A stretch of DNA of 64,000 nucleotides, from positions 5,518,001-5,582,000 of the forward strand of contig NZ_CP174509.1 in NCBI RefSeq assembly GCF_045920555.1, read 5' to 3'. A program made the translations under genes and the position numbers. Of this stretch, positions 41,628-50,876 are shown piece after piece. Source of the DNA: Pseudalkalibacillus sp045920555 (GTDB lineage Bacteria; Bacillota; Bacilli; Bacillales; Fictibacillaceae). Below the pieces are notes generated by a model. That model was not told the origin of the DNA, did not search any database, and saw only the letters and a list, made by a program, of their open reading frames with translations. The stretch's first letter is position 1, and every line of letters starts with the position of its first letter.

Positions 41628-43193
41628 CTATCTAGCCTCCCTATTATTTAAAGCGGTTAATGAATCATCCACTAAACCATTAACTTCTGTGCCTGAATTA
41701 ATGATTGATTCAACTCGTACAATGTATTTATTAATAATTTGTTCCGGAGCTTTTGTAAATAAACTCACAGCTATATATCCACCAGCATTAAATAGTAAAG
41801 CCCAAACTAAAGCGGAAAATCCGAAAGGCGGTGAAATAAAGAATGTAAAGATGGTGGTCACGACTAATCCTAAAATAGTACCTGTAAAGGCCCCTTCTTT
41901 TGTTCCTTTTTTCCAGAAAAGCCCTCCAATGGTAGCTGGAAGTATCTGCGCGAAAAATGGAGATGAAAGTTTATAGGCATAATCAACAATATACGTAGGT
42001 TTTAATGCCACGACCATTAATGTTAAAAGCATTAAGATGACAAGCAATACACGTCCAAAATAGACTACTTTTCTAGAATCTACTGTTTTTCCTTTCAGTT
42101 CATAGGCATGGCGAACAAATACGTCCCTCGATCCTATAGCACTTGCTGATAAAAGTAACGAATCGGCTGTTGATACCCCGAAGGCAAATAAGCATAACAA
42201 CGATAAAAAGGAAATGATTGGGGTTGCATATTGCGTGGATAGTACTGAAATAATACTATCGGTATTAGCGAAATCAGGCCCAATGATGGCAGGAGCTAAA
42301 ATCGCCCCGATAATTGCAATTAAGAAAAATACAAACACATAGGCGATGGGAAGAGCCCATGCCATTGTTCTGAATGTATCTTTACTGGCAGCAATATAGG
42401 TCCGCATGAAAATATGTGGCCAAACAACTGTTGCAACCGCTCCAGTTAGTACATTGGATAACGTACCTTGCCAGTTGAAAGTCCCATTTGGACCTGGATG
42501 TGATAAAATGGGTGCCAATTCTCGGTCTTTTAACATCGTATCTACAGCTTGTGAAAGTCCTCCATTTGGGAAGTAGGTGATTGTAAGATACACCACCAAT
42601 ACGATTAGCGTTCCGGCACCTAATATAAAATGAAACGTATCCATCCATGCTACAGACTTCATCCCGCCCCCAATGATATGCAAGGATACAACAATCGTTG
42701 CAAGCCCTACAGCAACAAGATAAGGTACCATACCTTCAGTTGTTACAACCGTCGCATCTCCAATGGCAATAAGTTGCATCGCCACGTATGGCACAATAAA
42801 CAAAATTAAAATCGAAGCTACTAAAATCCCATATCCTTCAGAATCATATCTCGACCGAAGGTAGTCTACAGGAGTTAAAAACCCATATTCTTTTCCTAAT
42901 ATCCATAACCGGTAGCCGATCACTACAAAAAGTAAACCTGCGATCATACCTCCTGTATTGGATAAGAACCCTATTCCATCTCGATAAAGGGCAGCTGGAA
43001 CACCGTAAAAAGCTAAAGCCGAAAAGACAGAAATGGCTGTTGTAGCTAGCAATACAAGAGGATTAACACCACGATCTGCCGTAAAAAATGCTTCTGAGGA
43101 TTTACCTGTCGTTTTAAATGATTTAAACCCATGAAAAACAAGGATTCCAGCATAGATTAATATTCCAATAATAATCATTAAGTTGGCATTCAT
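41628..43193 (-). CDS. Sodium:solute symporter (SSS family), 521 aa
   Basis: A PutP/ActP-type sodium- or proton-coupled importer with about 13 membrane helices. Recognisable stretches are TTAISVFSALAFYGVPAALY near the first helices, GKEYGFLTPVDYLRSRY, the sodium-site helix GGGMKSVAWMDTFHFILGAG, and FGVSTADSLLLSASAIGSRD (about residues 340-360). It is coupled to the preceding small DUF3311 gene. In an operon of thiolase, CoA-transferases and hydroxyacyl-CoA dehydrogenases, the likely cargo is a short-chain carboxylate such as 3-hydroxybutyrate, acetoacetate or acetate. The subgroup resembles monocarboxylate carriers, but specificity is inferred from context. Confidence 0.88.
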   Translation of the reverse strand: MNANLMIIIGILIYAGILVFHGFKSFKTTGKSSEAFFTADRGVNPLVLLATTAISVFSALAFYGVPAALYRDGIGFLSNTGGMIAGLLFVVIGYRLWILGKEYGFLTPVDYLRSRYDSEGYGILVASILILFIVPYVAMQLIAIGDATVVTTEGMVPYLVAVGLATIVVSLHIIGGGMKSVAWMDTFHFILGAGTLIVLVVYLTITYFPNGGLSQAVDTMLKDRELAPILSHPGPNGTFNWQGTLSNVLTGAVATVVWPHIFMRTYIAASKDTFRTMAWALPIAYVFVFFLIAIIGAILAPAIIGPDFANTDSIISVLSTQYATPIISFLSLLCLFAFGVSTADSLLLSASAIGSRDVFVRHAYELKGKTVDSRKVVYFGRVLLVILMLLTLMVVALKPTYIVDYAYKLSSPFFAQILPATIGGLFWKKGTKEGAFTGTILGLVVTTIFTFFISPPFGFSALVWALLFNAGGYIAVSLFTKAPEQIINKYIVRVESIINSGTEVNGLVDDSLTALNNREAR

Positions 43194-43210
43194 AATTTAC
43201 CTCCTTCGGC

Positions 43211-43429
43211 TCATTGGTCATATTTAACATGTTGTTGTGTGTTAAAGAACGCATTAAAATACAATCCCCACAATATTGCGGCTATGATCGGAGCTGCAAA
43301 TAGTAAAAACATTTGCAATGGCAACCAACCAAATAGAATTGGATTGGGTAAATACGGTATTAGAATCCAATCAAAAGTAAAATAAGCAATGTTAAAAACA
43401 ATAAATAATATTTTTACTGTTTTGTTCAT
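43211..43429 (-). CDS. DUF3311-family small membrane protein, 72 aa
   Basis: Two membrane helices (about residues 5-25 and 33-58), separated by YLPNPILFGWLPLQ, match DUF3311 proteins. These are regularly encoded immediately before SSS transporters and are thought to act as their small subunits. The ATG at 43429 follows AAAGGAGG; a TTG-initiated extension to 43468 lacks one. The stop is 17 bases before the symporter start. Confidence 0.83.
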   Translation of the reverse strand: MNKTVKILFIVFNIAYFTFDWILIPYLPNPILFGWLPLQMFLLFAAPIIAAILWGLYFNAFFNTQQHVKYDQ

Positions 43430-43474
43430 CCTTTTTCCTCCTTTTATAAATGACTGCACGTTGGTCATACGGAA

Positions 43475-43488
43475 AGAAAACGCTTTCT
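43475..43488. promoter_or_regulatory. cre-like palindrome before the transporter genes
   Basis: AGAAAACGCTTTCT matches the CcpA site TGWNANCGNTNWCA except for the outer T and A, and sits inside a wider palindrome CGGAAAGAAA...TTTCTTTTCCG (43470-43494). It lies in the 109-base gap between the CoA-transferase and DUF3311 genes, so it may mediate carbon catabolite control of the transporter or be a LacI-family site. Confidence 0.4.
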
Positions 43489-43538
43489 TTTCCGAGTGAT
43501 CTAATTCTTTCTATTTTAATTCTTCCTAATATTCCGAA

Positions 43539-45140
43539 TTATTTAGTTAAAGTTTTCCGATTCATTGGCCCCATTTTAAATAACCTAAGGTCCATTTCTT
43601 TAAGTGAATCCGATATGATGGGTTGGAATGCCATCTGTTGTAAAATATCTCTTTCAAGATCAATGCCAGGCGCAATTTCTGTTAAGACTAACCCTCTCTT
43701 TGACAGGCAAAATACAGCACGTTCCGTTACATACATCACATCCTTTAAATGCTCCGCTGCATATTTTCCACTAAACGTAATTTGCTCAACTTGTCTGGTA
43801 AACTTTTTTATCTTTCCTTCCCTTCTAATAGAAACCTTACCTTTTTCAAGCGAAACCTCTAGTCCCCCACTCGTAAAAGTAGTACAAAAAACAACTTTTT
43901 TAGCAGGCTGGGTAATATCAATAAACCCACCACCTCCTATTGTTCTTGTACCAAATTTTGATACGTTAACGTTACCAATGCGATCAATTTCGGCTGCTCC
44001 CATAAATGTCATATCAATGCCTGTTCCGTGATAATAATCAAATAAATATTCATGCTCCAAAATAGCCGCGGCATTTTGAGCAACCCCAAATTCATTAGCT
44101 CCTAAAGGGGTACCACCGACTACCCCAGACTCAAGTGTAAGGGTAAAATCCTGACTTAAACCTTCTTCATTTACGATTGGACCGATCACATCTCCCGGAA
44201 TCCCAATCCCTATATTCACGACACTGGATGCCGAAAGTTCCTGTACGGCCCTCCTCCCAATCACCTTGCGTATATCTAAAGGTAAAGGGGCAAGACTCTG
44301 TAAAGGTGTACGAACATCCCCTGAGAATATAGGAGAATAAACTGTACTTGGTACTTGGCGGTGTTCGATCTCTGGATCTTCGACAAGAACATAACCATCC
44401 ACAAGATAGCCAGGAACTACAACATCTTTGGGATGGAACGAGTCAGAATTAGCTTCGTATTTCACTTGAGCGATCACTTTCCCACCATAGGCTTTCGCTG
44501 CATGTGCTGCTGAAAGGATTTCAAGTTTCAACGGTTCCTCTTCAGTCGTGATATTCCCCTTCTCGTCGATGCTTGTCCCACGAATAAAAACATAATCAAA
44601 AGGAATGGAAGGATAAAATAGAAACTCTTCATTATTCAATGATACGACCTGAATGAGATCCTCTTTTGCTTTTGTTCGTTCATTAAATTTTCCACCTTCA
44701 ATACGAGGATCGACAAAGGTCCCAAGTCCAATGGGTGAAATATGTCCCGGTAATTTATTTGCCATCGCACGTAATAAATGAGTTAGTTGCCCCTGGGGCC
44801 AGCAATAGCAATCCACTTTATTCTCTTCAATTAACCTTCTCATCTTGGGGGCAAGTCCCCAGTGCCCCCCAATAACACGTGATAGGAGTCCTTCTTCTGC
44901 AAGATGTTCAATTCCATTTGATCTATCTGATTGTCCCGCTGTGTGAAAGACGGTTAGATGAGTGGGATGGCCTGTATCTTTAAAAGTCTGACCGATGACC
45001 CGCAAAATTTTATCACATTGCCCCATTCCCCCAAATCCCACTAAAGCCAATGTACTTCCACTAGGGATTTCACAAGCAAGATCGTTTGCGTTTATACGTC
45101 TAGCTATTTCATTCCCCTCCCTTAAAAATTCATTATGCAA
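43539..45140 (-). CDS. Acyl-CoA:acetate/3-oxoacid CoA-transferase (YdiF type), copy 2
   Basis: A fused alpha-beta CoA-transferase of 533 residues that moves CoA between an acyl-CoA and a free acid such as acetoacetate, 3-hydroxybutyrate or acetate. The glycine loop is ALVGFGGMGQCDK near the N-terminus. The CoA region GLGTFVDPRIEGGK is conserved, and the catalytic Glu lies in LESGVVGG at about residue 334, preceded by NIGIGIPGDV. It overlaps the upstream paralogue by eight bases. The two copies are similar over their whole length yet clearly diverged, suggesting different acid partners or a heteromeric complex. Confidence 0.88.
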   Translation of the reverse strand: MHNEFLREGNEIARRINANDLACEIPSGSTLALVGFGGMGQCDKILRVIGQTFKDTGHPTHLTVFHTAGQSDRSNGIEHLAEEGLLSRVIGGHWGLAPKMRRLIEENKVDCYCWPQGQLTHLLRAMANKLPGHISPIGLGTFVDPRIEGGKFNERTKAKEDLIQVVSLNNEEFLFYPSIPFDYVFIRGTSIDEKGNITTEEEPLKLEILSAAHAAKAYGGKVIAQVKYEANSDSFHPKDVVVPGYLVDGYVLVEDPEIEHRQVPSTVYSPIFSGDVRTPLQSLAPLPLDIRKVIGRRAVQELSASSVVNIGIGIPGDVIGPIVNEEGLSQDFTLTLESGVVGGTPLGANEFGVAQNAAAILEHEYLFDYYHGTGIDMTFMGAAEIDRIGNVNVSKFGTRTIGGGGFIDITQPAKKVVFCTTFTSGGLEVSLEKGKVSIRREGKIKKFTRQVEQITFSGKYAAEHLKDVMYVTERAVFCLSKRGLVLTEIAPGIDLERDILQQMAFQPIISDSLKEMDLRLFKMGPMNRKTLTK

Positions 45141-46743
45141 TGACTAGATTTGTAGTAGAGGATCCGTTACCAAAAAAGGTTTCAGCAAATCCCACTTTTT
45201 CACTTGATAAAAGATCAGTATCCATCGTTTTTAGATTATTGGAAATGACCGGTTTGAAATCCATATGCGCTAAAATATCCCGTTCAAGGTCTAAGCCAGG
45301 CGCAATTTCTATCAACATCAACCCTTCTTTTGTTAATTGGAAAACCGCACGTTCAGTAATATAAAGCACCTCTTGGCCCTGTGTTTTAGAAAATTCTCCG
45401 CTAAAAGTAATTTGGCTAACCTCATTTTTGAATTTTCTGAATTTACCTTCCCTATGGATTTTTAATTGGTTATTTTTTATGGCGATTTCACAACCTCCTG
45501 CTGTAAAAGTAGAACAGAAAATGACTTTTCGAGCATGTTGTGTAATATCAATAAACCCTCCACAACCTACTGTTTTTGATCCGAATTTACTCACATTTAC
45601 ATTTCCATGAACGTCAACCTCAGCAGTACCCATATAGGTGATGTCCACCCCTCTACCAGTGTAATAATCGAATTGGTACGGGTGTTCAATTATCGCTTCA
45701 GCATTTTTGGTTATACCAAAATCCGTACCTCCTAACGGTTGACCACCGATTGCTCCAGATTCTACTGTTAAATTAATTTCGTCTAAAATTCCTTCCTCTT
45801 TTGAAACTGGGCCAACGGTATCCCCAGGAATTCCTGTCCCCAAATTGACGATGGCTCCTGGGAAAAGTTCTTTTACTGCCCGACGACCGATGATTTTTCG
45901 GATGTCCAGGGGTAACGGCTCACCATCTTCAAGGGGTTCTTTGAGCCTGCCGCTAAATACTGGATTGTTGAACGCACAAGCTGTCTGACGATGATCCTGT
46001 TCTGGTTCTTCTGAAACAAGAATATGATCAACGTAAATACCAGGTACGACAACGTCTTTAGGAGACAGTGTACCGCGTCTTACATAGTTTTTGACCTGGA
46101 CAACCACTGTTCCACCGTACCTTTTGGTCGCTTGTGCAATCGATATGGCTTCTAATTTCAAAGCTTCATCTTCCATTGTGATATTTCCAAACTCATCTGC
46201 AGTGGTTCCACGAATGATACAAATATCGAGGGGAACCTGTTTATAAAAAAGGTATTCTTCCCCTTGAATTTGAATTAGTTCCACCAAGCTTTCCTGTTGT
46301 TTTGCTTGTTCATTTATGCGACCTCCTTCAATCCTCGGATCAATGAAAGTCCCAAGCCCTACTTTCGAAAATGTTCCTGGCTTCCCACTTGCCATCGCAC
46401 GGAATAAGTGAGTTAATTGTCCTTGAGGTAAACAATGTGCTTCTACTTCATTATTGTGAATCAACTCTCCCCATCGAGGAGCAAGGCCCCAATGCGAACC
46501 AATAATTTTTGAAACTAACCCTTTTTGGGCCAAATGTTCGATTCCGTTTACTCTGTCACTGTGCCCAGCAGCATGGATAACTGTAAGGTCATTCGGATAT
46601 CCTTTGATCAAATAACTATCCTCTAGCTCTTTCAAAAACGTTTCGCAGGCCCCCATCAGCGTAAACCCACATAAGGCCAGTGTACTTTTGTTTTGAATAT
46701 TTGCGACAACCTTTTGAACGCTTGTTTTTTTTGTGTTCATCAT
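45133..46743 (-). CDS. Acyl-CoA:acetate/3-oxoacid CoA-transferase (YdiF type), copy 1
   Basis: Paralogue of the following gene, 536 residues. It has LCGFTLMGACETF as glycine loop, GLGTFIDPRIEGGR, NLGTGIPGDTVGPV and the catalytic Glu in VESGAIGG. The last about 20 residues (EKVGFAETFFGNGSSTTNLV) extend beyond the copy at 43539. The start is the first of two ATGs at 46743, after AGAGGG. It follows the hydroxybutyryl-CoA dehydrogenase gene by 27 bases. The tandem duplication is unusual because a single copy normally suffices for ketone-body activation. Confidence 0.88.
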   Translation of the reverse strand: MMNTKKTSVQKVVANIQNKSTLALCGFTLMGACETFLKELEDSYLIKGYPNDLTVIHAAGHSDRVNGIEHLAQKGLVSKIIGSHWGLAPRWGELIHNNEVEAHCLPQGQLTHLFRAMASGKPGTFSKVGLGTFIDPRIEGGRINEQAKQQESLVELIQIQGEEYLFYKQVPLDICIIRGTTADEFGNITMEDEALKLEAISIAQATKRYGGTVVVQVKNYVRRGTLSPKDVVVPGIYVDHILVSEEPEQDHRQTACAFNNPVFSGRLKEPLEDGEPLPLDIRKIIGRRAVKELFPGAIVNLGTGIPGDTVGPVSKEEGILDEINLTVESGAIGGQPLGGTDFGITKNAEAIIEHPYQFDYYTGRGVDITYMGTAEVDVHGNVNVSKFGSKTVGCGGFIDITQHARKVIFCSTFTAGGCEIAIKNNQLKIHREGKFRKFKNEVSQITFSGEFSKTQGQEVLYITERAVFQLTKEGLMLIEIAPGLDLERDILAHMDFKPVISNNLKTMDTDLLSSEKVGFAETFFGNGSSTTNLVIA

Positions 46744-46770
46744 TCAACCCTCTTTTTGTCTAATGGATTA

Positions 46771-47664
46771 TCACACTGTGACCGGTGAATCTGGTTCCAT
46801 TTTCTTTCCTAGCTCGTCATACAGATAGAAACCTCTACCTGTTTTCCGCCCTAAGTTACCCGACTCAACCAACTTCTTTAACAATGGTGCCGGTCTGTAT
46901 TTGGAGTCGTTGAAACCTTCGTATAATCCTTCCATTGTGGCTAATAGAACATCTAAACCGACAAAATCTGCGAGTGTAATTGGACCCATTCGATGATTCG
47001 CACCAAACTTCATGGCATCATCCACATCTTCTGGTTTTGCCCCTTCCATTACACAATAAATAGCTTCATTGATCATAGGAACGAGCAAACGATTCACGAG
47101 GAATCCGGGATAATCATTACACGTAACATCATTCTTACCTAGGTCTTTTACAAACTGTTTTGCCTTGTCATAGGTTTCAGATGAAGTGATAATGGAAGGA
47201 ATCACTTCAACTAAATCCATCACTGGAGCTGGATAAAAGAAATGGAGGCCAATGACTTTTCCCGGTCGCCTTGTAGAGGCGCCAATAGCAGCGATGGATA
47301 AACCGGACGTATTAGATGCAAGGATTGCATTTGGATTCACAACTAAGTCGAGTTCACCAAACACTTTTTGCTTTATATCTAACTTTTCGGGTACAGCTTC
47401 TATGACGAGATCGACCTCCTGAATCTTATTCATTGCGACCGTGGTGGTAAGATTTCCAAGCGTCTCTTCTACATGAGACCTGGAGCATTTTCCCTTATCT
47501 GCTTTCCTGTTAAGATTTTTTGTAATCGTTTGCAAAGCTTGTTGTAAACGTTCATTGTCAACCTCGACCAATATCACTTCTTTTCCTGCTTCTGCAACGA
47601 CTTGTGCGATACCGGAGCCCATTAACCCTCCACCAATCACAGCAACTTTTTTTAGTTCATCCAT
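46771..47664 (-). CDS. 3-hydroxybutyryl-CoA dehydrogenase, 297 aa
   Basis: NAD-dependent oxidation of 3-hydroxybutyryl-CoA to acetoacetyl-CoA, or the reverse. The Rossmann motif is VAVIGGGLMGSGIAQVVAEA, the catalytic His lies in GLHFFYPAPVMDLVEVI, NDYPGFLVNRLL is the family hallmark, and the C-terminal domain ends GNLGRKTGRGFYLYD. Length is typical of Hbd/PaaH single-function enzymes. Together with thiolase and CoA-transferase this makes a complete route between a C4 hydroxy acid and acetyl-CoA. Confidence 0.92.
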   Translation of the reverse strand: MDELKKVAVIGGGLMGSGIAQVVAEAGKEVILVEVDNERLQQALQTITKNLNRKADKGKCSRSHVEETLGNLTTTVAMNKIQEVDLVIEAVPEKLDIKQKVFGELDLVVNPNAILASNTSGLSIAAIGASTRRPGKVIGLHFFYPAPVMDLVEVIPSIITSSETYDKAKQFVKDLGKNDVTCNDYPGFLVNRLLVPMINEAIYCVMEGAKPEDVDDAMKFGANHRMGPITLADFVGLDVLLATMEGLYEGFNDSKYRPAPLLKKLVESGNLGRKTGRGFYLYDELGKKMEPDSPVTV

Positions 47665-47690
47665 GTTCCTTTCACCTCTTTATACGTAGA

Positions 47691-48431
47691 TTACAGAACC
47701 ATGCCACCGCCGACATTGATAACTTCACCATTAATATAGGATGCTTGATCTGATACCAGATAGGCAATGCAATTGGCTACATCTTCTGGTTTCCCCGCTC
47801 TTCCCATCGGAATTTTTGAAATCATAAGATCCCATACATTTTCAGGAACGCCACGAGTCATATCGGTATCAATAAATCCCGGACAAATTGCATTGACTGT
47901 AACATTTTTTCTACCTAACTCCCGTGCTGCCGTTTTCGTGATTCCTACCACTCCAGCTTTTGCAGCAGCATAATTTGCTTGACCGATATTACCAAGCCAG
48001 CTTGCAGATGAAATATTTACAATACGCCCATTCTCTTGTTCTCGCATTATGAAACTGGCAGGTTGCATCGTATTGAACACACCTGTTAAGTTAACACCGA
48101 TTACAGCATCCCACTCATTATGAGTCATTTTATGGAGCATAGTATCCCGATTGATCCCTGCATTATTTACGAGAATATCAAGCTTTCCATGCTTTTCAAC
48201 CGTTTGTTCAATCAAACGCCTTGCTTCTTCTTCATTAGAAACATCGCAAAGGTTGACCTCAGCATTTCCTCCTCGCTCAATAATTTGAGAAACGGTTCTA
48301 TCGGCGCCTTCTTGATTTAAGTCACTTACAACCACGTGAGCACCTAAGTTTGCTAGTTTATCCGCAATCCCTTTTCCAAGACCTCGTGCCGCGCCGGTTA
48401 CGATAGCCACTTTTCCAGTTAAATCGATCAT
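47691..48431 (-). CDS. Acetoacetyl-CoA/3-oxoacyl reductase (FabG/PhaB-like SDR), 246 aa
   Basis: Short-chain dehydrogenase with KVAIVTGAARGLGKGIADKL, NNAGINRDTMLHKMT (the NRDxxxxxM signature of FabG/PhaB), catalytic Ser in NISSASWLGN and YAAAKAGVVG. It would reduce acetoacetyl-CoA with NADPH or oxidise the R-3-hydroxy isomer. Because the L-specific dehydrogenase gene is next to it, the pair could epimerise 3-hydroxybutyryl-CoA. No polyhydroxyalkanoate synthase is seen nearby, so a PHB-synthesis role is less likely than catabolism. Confidence 0.87.
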   Translation of the reverse strand: MIDLTGKVAIVTGAARGLGKGIADKLANLGAHVVVSDLNQEGADRTVSQIIERGGNAEVNLCDVSNEEEARRLIEQTVEKHGKLDILVNNAGINRDTMLHKMTHNEWDAVIGVNLTGVFNTMQPASFIMREQENGRIVNISSASWLGNIGQANYAAAKAGVVGITKTAARELGRKNVTVNAICPGFIDTDMTRGVPENVWDLMISKIPMGRAGKPEDVANCIAYLVSDQASYINGEVINVGGGMVL

Positions 48432-48483
48432 CTCGGTTCCTCCCTAAATCTATCTTCAGTAATGGTAGTTTAATAGTTTTGGT

Positions 48484-49662
48484 TTATACGAGTTCAAACA
48501 AAGTCGCAATGCCTTGACCACCGCCAATACACATCGTTGAAACCCCACGTTTTAGTCCTCTTCGTTTTAGTTCATCCAATAATTTAACGGTAATGATCCC
48601 ACCTGTGGCCCCAATTGGATGTCCTAAAGCAATTGCGCCACCATTAACATTAACTTTTTCCCGCTCAATGCCCAATTCTTTTATGACCGCTACTGATTGA
48701 GAGGCAAATGCTTCATTTAATTCCATTAAATCGATATCATCTAAGGTAAGGTTTACTTTTTCAAGCAAGTTTTTAACAGCTGGTGCTGGTCCAATCCCCA
48801 TTATTTCCGGTTCTACTCCAGCAAGGGCTTGTTCACGAACGTACGCAATTGGTGTTAACCCAAGTTGTTCAGCCTTTTCGCTTGTCATCAATACTAAGGC
48901 AGCGGCACCATTGTTAATCCCAGAAGAGTTACCCGGTGTTACGGTACCACCCTCTTTAAAGGTAGGTTTTAATTTTGCTAATTTTTCCACCGTGACCCCT
49001 TTTCTTGGATGTTCATCCGTATCAAAGGTTACCACTTCACCCCTTTTGCCTTTTACTTCAATAGGAACAATCTGTTCTTTAAAATAACCTTTATCGATGG
49101 CCTCTGTTGCCTTCAATTGACTTTCATATGCAAATTCATCTTGGTCTTCACGAGGGATATCAAATCGCTCAGCAACCTTTTCTGCAGTAACGCCCATTGG
49201 ATAGTTTCCAAATGGATCTGTAAGGGCAGTAAGCAAACCATCTTCGAGCTGGGAATGGCCAAATCGATACCCATAACGGCCTTTTCGTACATAATACGGA
49301 AGTTGATCCATATTTTCTGTTCCTCCAGCCACCACGACTTCTGCATTCCCTGTCTGAATTTGTTGAACAGCATTATTGATCGCTTGAAGTCCCGAGCCAC
49401 ATAAGCGATTGACAGTATAGGCATTGCTACTAGACGGGACACCCGCACGTAATGCACACATCCTTGCTATAAAAGCGCTTTCAGCAACCTGACCAACACA
49501 CCCCATTATGACTTCATTTACTTCATCACTACTAATGCCCGCCCGATGAATGGCTTCTTTAATCGTAGTGGCTCCCAAATCCGCAGCATGGACATCTTTG
49601 ATGGCGCCACCCATTGTTCCAACTGCTGTTCGTGCATAACTTACAATGACAACTTCCTTCAT
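48484..49662 (-). CDS. Acetyl-CoA C-acetyltransferase (thiolase), 392 aa
   Basis: Cleaves acetoacetyl-CoA to two acetyl-CoA, or condenses them. The nucleophilic Cys88 lies in VNRLCGSGLQAINNA. The catalytic His is in NVNGGAIALGHPIGATG and the second Cys in STMCIGGGQGIA near the C-terminus. NEAFASQSVA is also conserved. It starts one base after the stop of the LacI-type regulator gene and is the first enzyme gene of the operon. Length and motifs are complete, so it should be active. Confidence 0.93.
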   Translation of the reverse strand: MKEVVIVSYARTAVGTMGGAIKDVHAADLGATTIKEAIHRAGISSDEVNEVIMGCVGQVAESAFIARMCALRAGVPSSSNAYTVNRLCGSGLQAINNAVQQIQTGNAEVVVAGGTENMDQLPYYVRKGRYGYRFGHSQLEDGLLTALTDPFGNYPMGVTAEKVAERFDIPREDQDEFAYESQLKATEAIDKGYFKEQIVPIEVKGKRGEVVTFDTDEHPRKGVTVEKLAKLKPTFKEGGTVTPGNSSGINNGAAALVLMTSEKAEQLGLTPIAYVREQALAGVEPEIMGIGPAPAVKNLLEKVNLTLDDIDLMELNEAFASQSVAVIKELGIEREKVNVNGGAIALGHPIGATGGIITVKLLDELKRRGLKRGVSTMCIGGGQGIATLFELV

Positions 49663-49663
49663 A

Positions 49664-50683
49664 TTAAATCACCTTTCCATTATTTATTATCGGACCACTG
49701 CTCTCTCTAATCACTAATTTGGGTTCTAGTAAGAGCTTCCGATGATCAATCTGAGCTTTTTTCATAAGAGATCGCATTAAAATTTCACATCCCATTCTTC
49801 CAATATCATAAGAATGAGCATCAATTGTAGTCAGAGGAATCCGAAAATCCTCTGAAAAGGGGATATTATCTGAACCGATAACCGATACATCCTCTGGTAC
49901 GCGATAACCTGCATTCAGTAGTGCTTTTATTACACCAAAAGCCATATTATCGCTGGCTGTAAATACTGCGGTAGGAACATCTCCTGTTACAATTAAACTA
50001 TTCATATCCCGGTAAGCGTTTTCAGTTTTGTAATCACTCATAATAATTCGATTATGTTTAAGGGGCAGGTCATTTTCCATTAAAGTTTCTTTAAATCCCT
50101 TTTCCCGCTCGCGGCTGTTTAGACGGTCACCTCCTATAAAAGCAATATCTTTATGTCCTAAATTAACCAAATAATTGGTGGCCATTTTTCCCACTTTATA
50201 GCTGTCAATTCGTACTTGGCTTCCCTCGTACTCGTTTGGGCCTCGGTTGATCAGAACATAAGGGACACCTGCTTTATTAAGCAGTTGAATACTAGGTGAT
50301 TCATGATCGTCAACAGTGGCAAGAACAATTCCATCTGCTCCTTGATCAATTAATGATTGGAGGATTTCATACTCTTTCTTAGGGTCATCCCCAGTTGTAC
50401 ATAAAATTAGATTATAACCATTTTCAAGTGCGATATCTTCGACACCCTTTAACATCAATGGATAGAACGGATTTGTTATTTCTGTTACCGTAACTCCGAT
50501 TAACTTGGTTTCTTTTCTTTTCAAACTCCTTGCAACTTTATTAGGTCGGTATCCAAGTTCTGTAATGGAGTGTTCAACTCGTTTCCTCAATTCTTCACTT
50601 ACGAACTTTGAATTATTAATGACCGCCGAAACGGTTGCAATAGAAACATTTGCTTTCTTAGCTACATCTTTGATTGTACTCAA
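49664..50683 (-). CDS. LacI-family transcriptional regulator, 339 aa
   Basis: Probable local repressor of the CoA operon. The helix-turn-helix is STIKDVAKKANVSIATVSAV followed by INNSKFVSEELRKRV and the hinge helix GYRPNKVARSLKRK. The remainder is a sugar-binding-type effector domain (LIGVTVTEITNPFYPLMLKG, FTASDNMAFGVIKAL). The TTG at 50683 follows AGGTGAT by six bases. Being first in the operon it regulates its own synthesis. Two perfect 17-bp inverted sites upstream are likely its operators. LacI members more often sense sugars or nucleosides, so the effector here is an open question. Confidence 0.9.
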   Translation of the reverse strand: MSTIKDVAKKANVSIATVSAVINNSKFVSEELRKRVEHSITELGYRPNKVARSLKRKETKLIGVTVTEITNPFYPLMLKGVEDIALENGYNLILCTTGDDPKKEYEILQSLIDQGADGIVLATVDDHESPSIQLLNKAGVPYVLINRGPNEYEGSQVRIDSYKVGKMATNYLVNLGHKDIAFIGGDRLNSREREKGFKETLMENDLPLKHNRIIMSDYKTENAYRDMNSLIVTGDVPTAVFTASDNMAFGVIKALLNAGYRVPEDVSVIGSDNIPFSEDFRIPLTTIDAHSYDIGRMGCEILMRSLMKKAQIDHRKLLLEPKLVIRESSGPIINNGKVI

Positions 50684-50698
50684 TTTTTATCACCTGCT

Positions 50699-50715
50699 AG
50701 CTAAACGTTTTTCTG
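50699..50715 (-). promoter_or_regulatory. LacI-type operator 1
   Basis: AGCTAAACGTTTTTCTG contains the AAACGTTT core typical of LacI-family sites. Its exact reverse complement lies at 50783-50799. This copy abuts the regulator's ribosome binding site. Confidence 0.75.
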
Positions 50716-50782
50716 TACCCGCAAAAAACAGCATTTATTCTTTAAAGTGTTTAATAAATTCCTGTGTTAAGAGGAGGAAATC

Positions 50783-50799
50783 CAGAAAAACGTTTAGCT
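50783..50799 (+). promoter_or_regulatory. LacI-type operator 2
   Basis: CAGAAAAACGTTTAGCT is the perfect 17-base inverted copy of the site at 50699-50715. The centres are 84 bases apart, eight helical turns, suiting a DNA loop over the promoter between them. Confidence 0.75.
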
Positions 50800-50876
50800 G
50801 GATTTTTCTTTGCCTCTCATTTTATTAAACATTAATCCAAATGTCTATACATTTTTCTGAATTTTTTAAAACATTT

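Noticed and set aside
43450..44031. 193-codon plus-strand frame antisense to a CoA-transferase
   Set aside because: Shadow of an intact gene on the other strand, with no ribosome binding site.
50699..50799. Inverted 17-mers as a transcription terminator
   Set aside because: The 67-base loop is too long, and LacI-type AAACGTTT cores in front of a lacI gene fit operators better.
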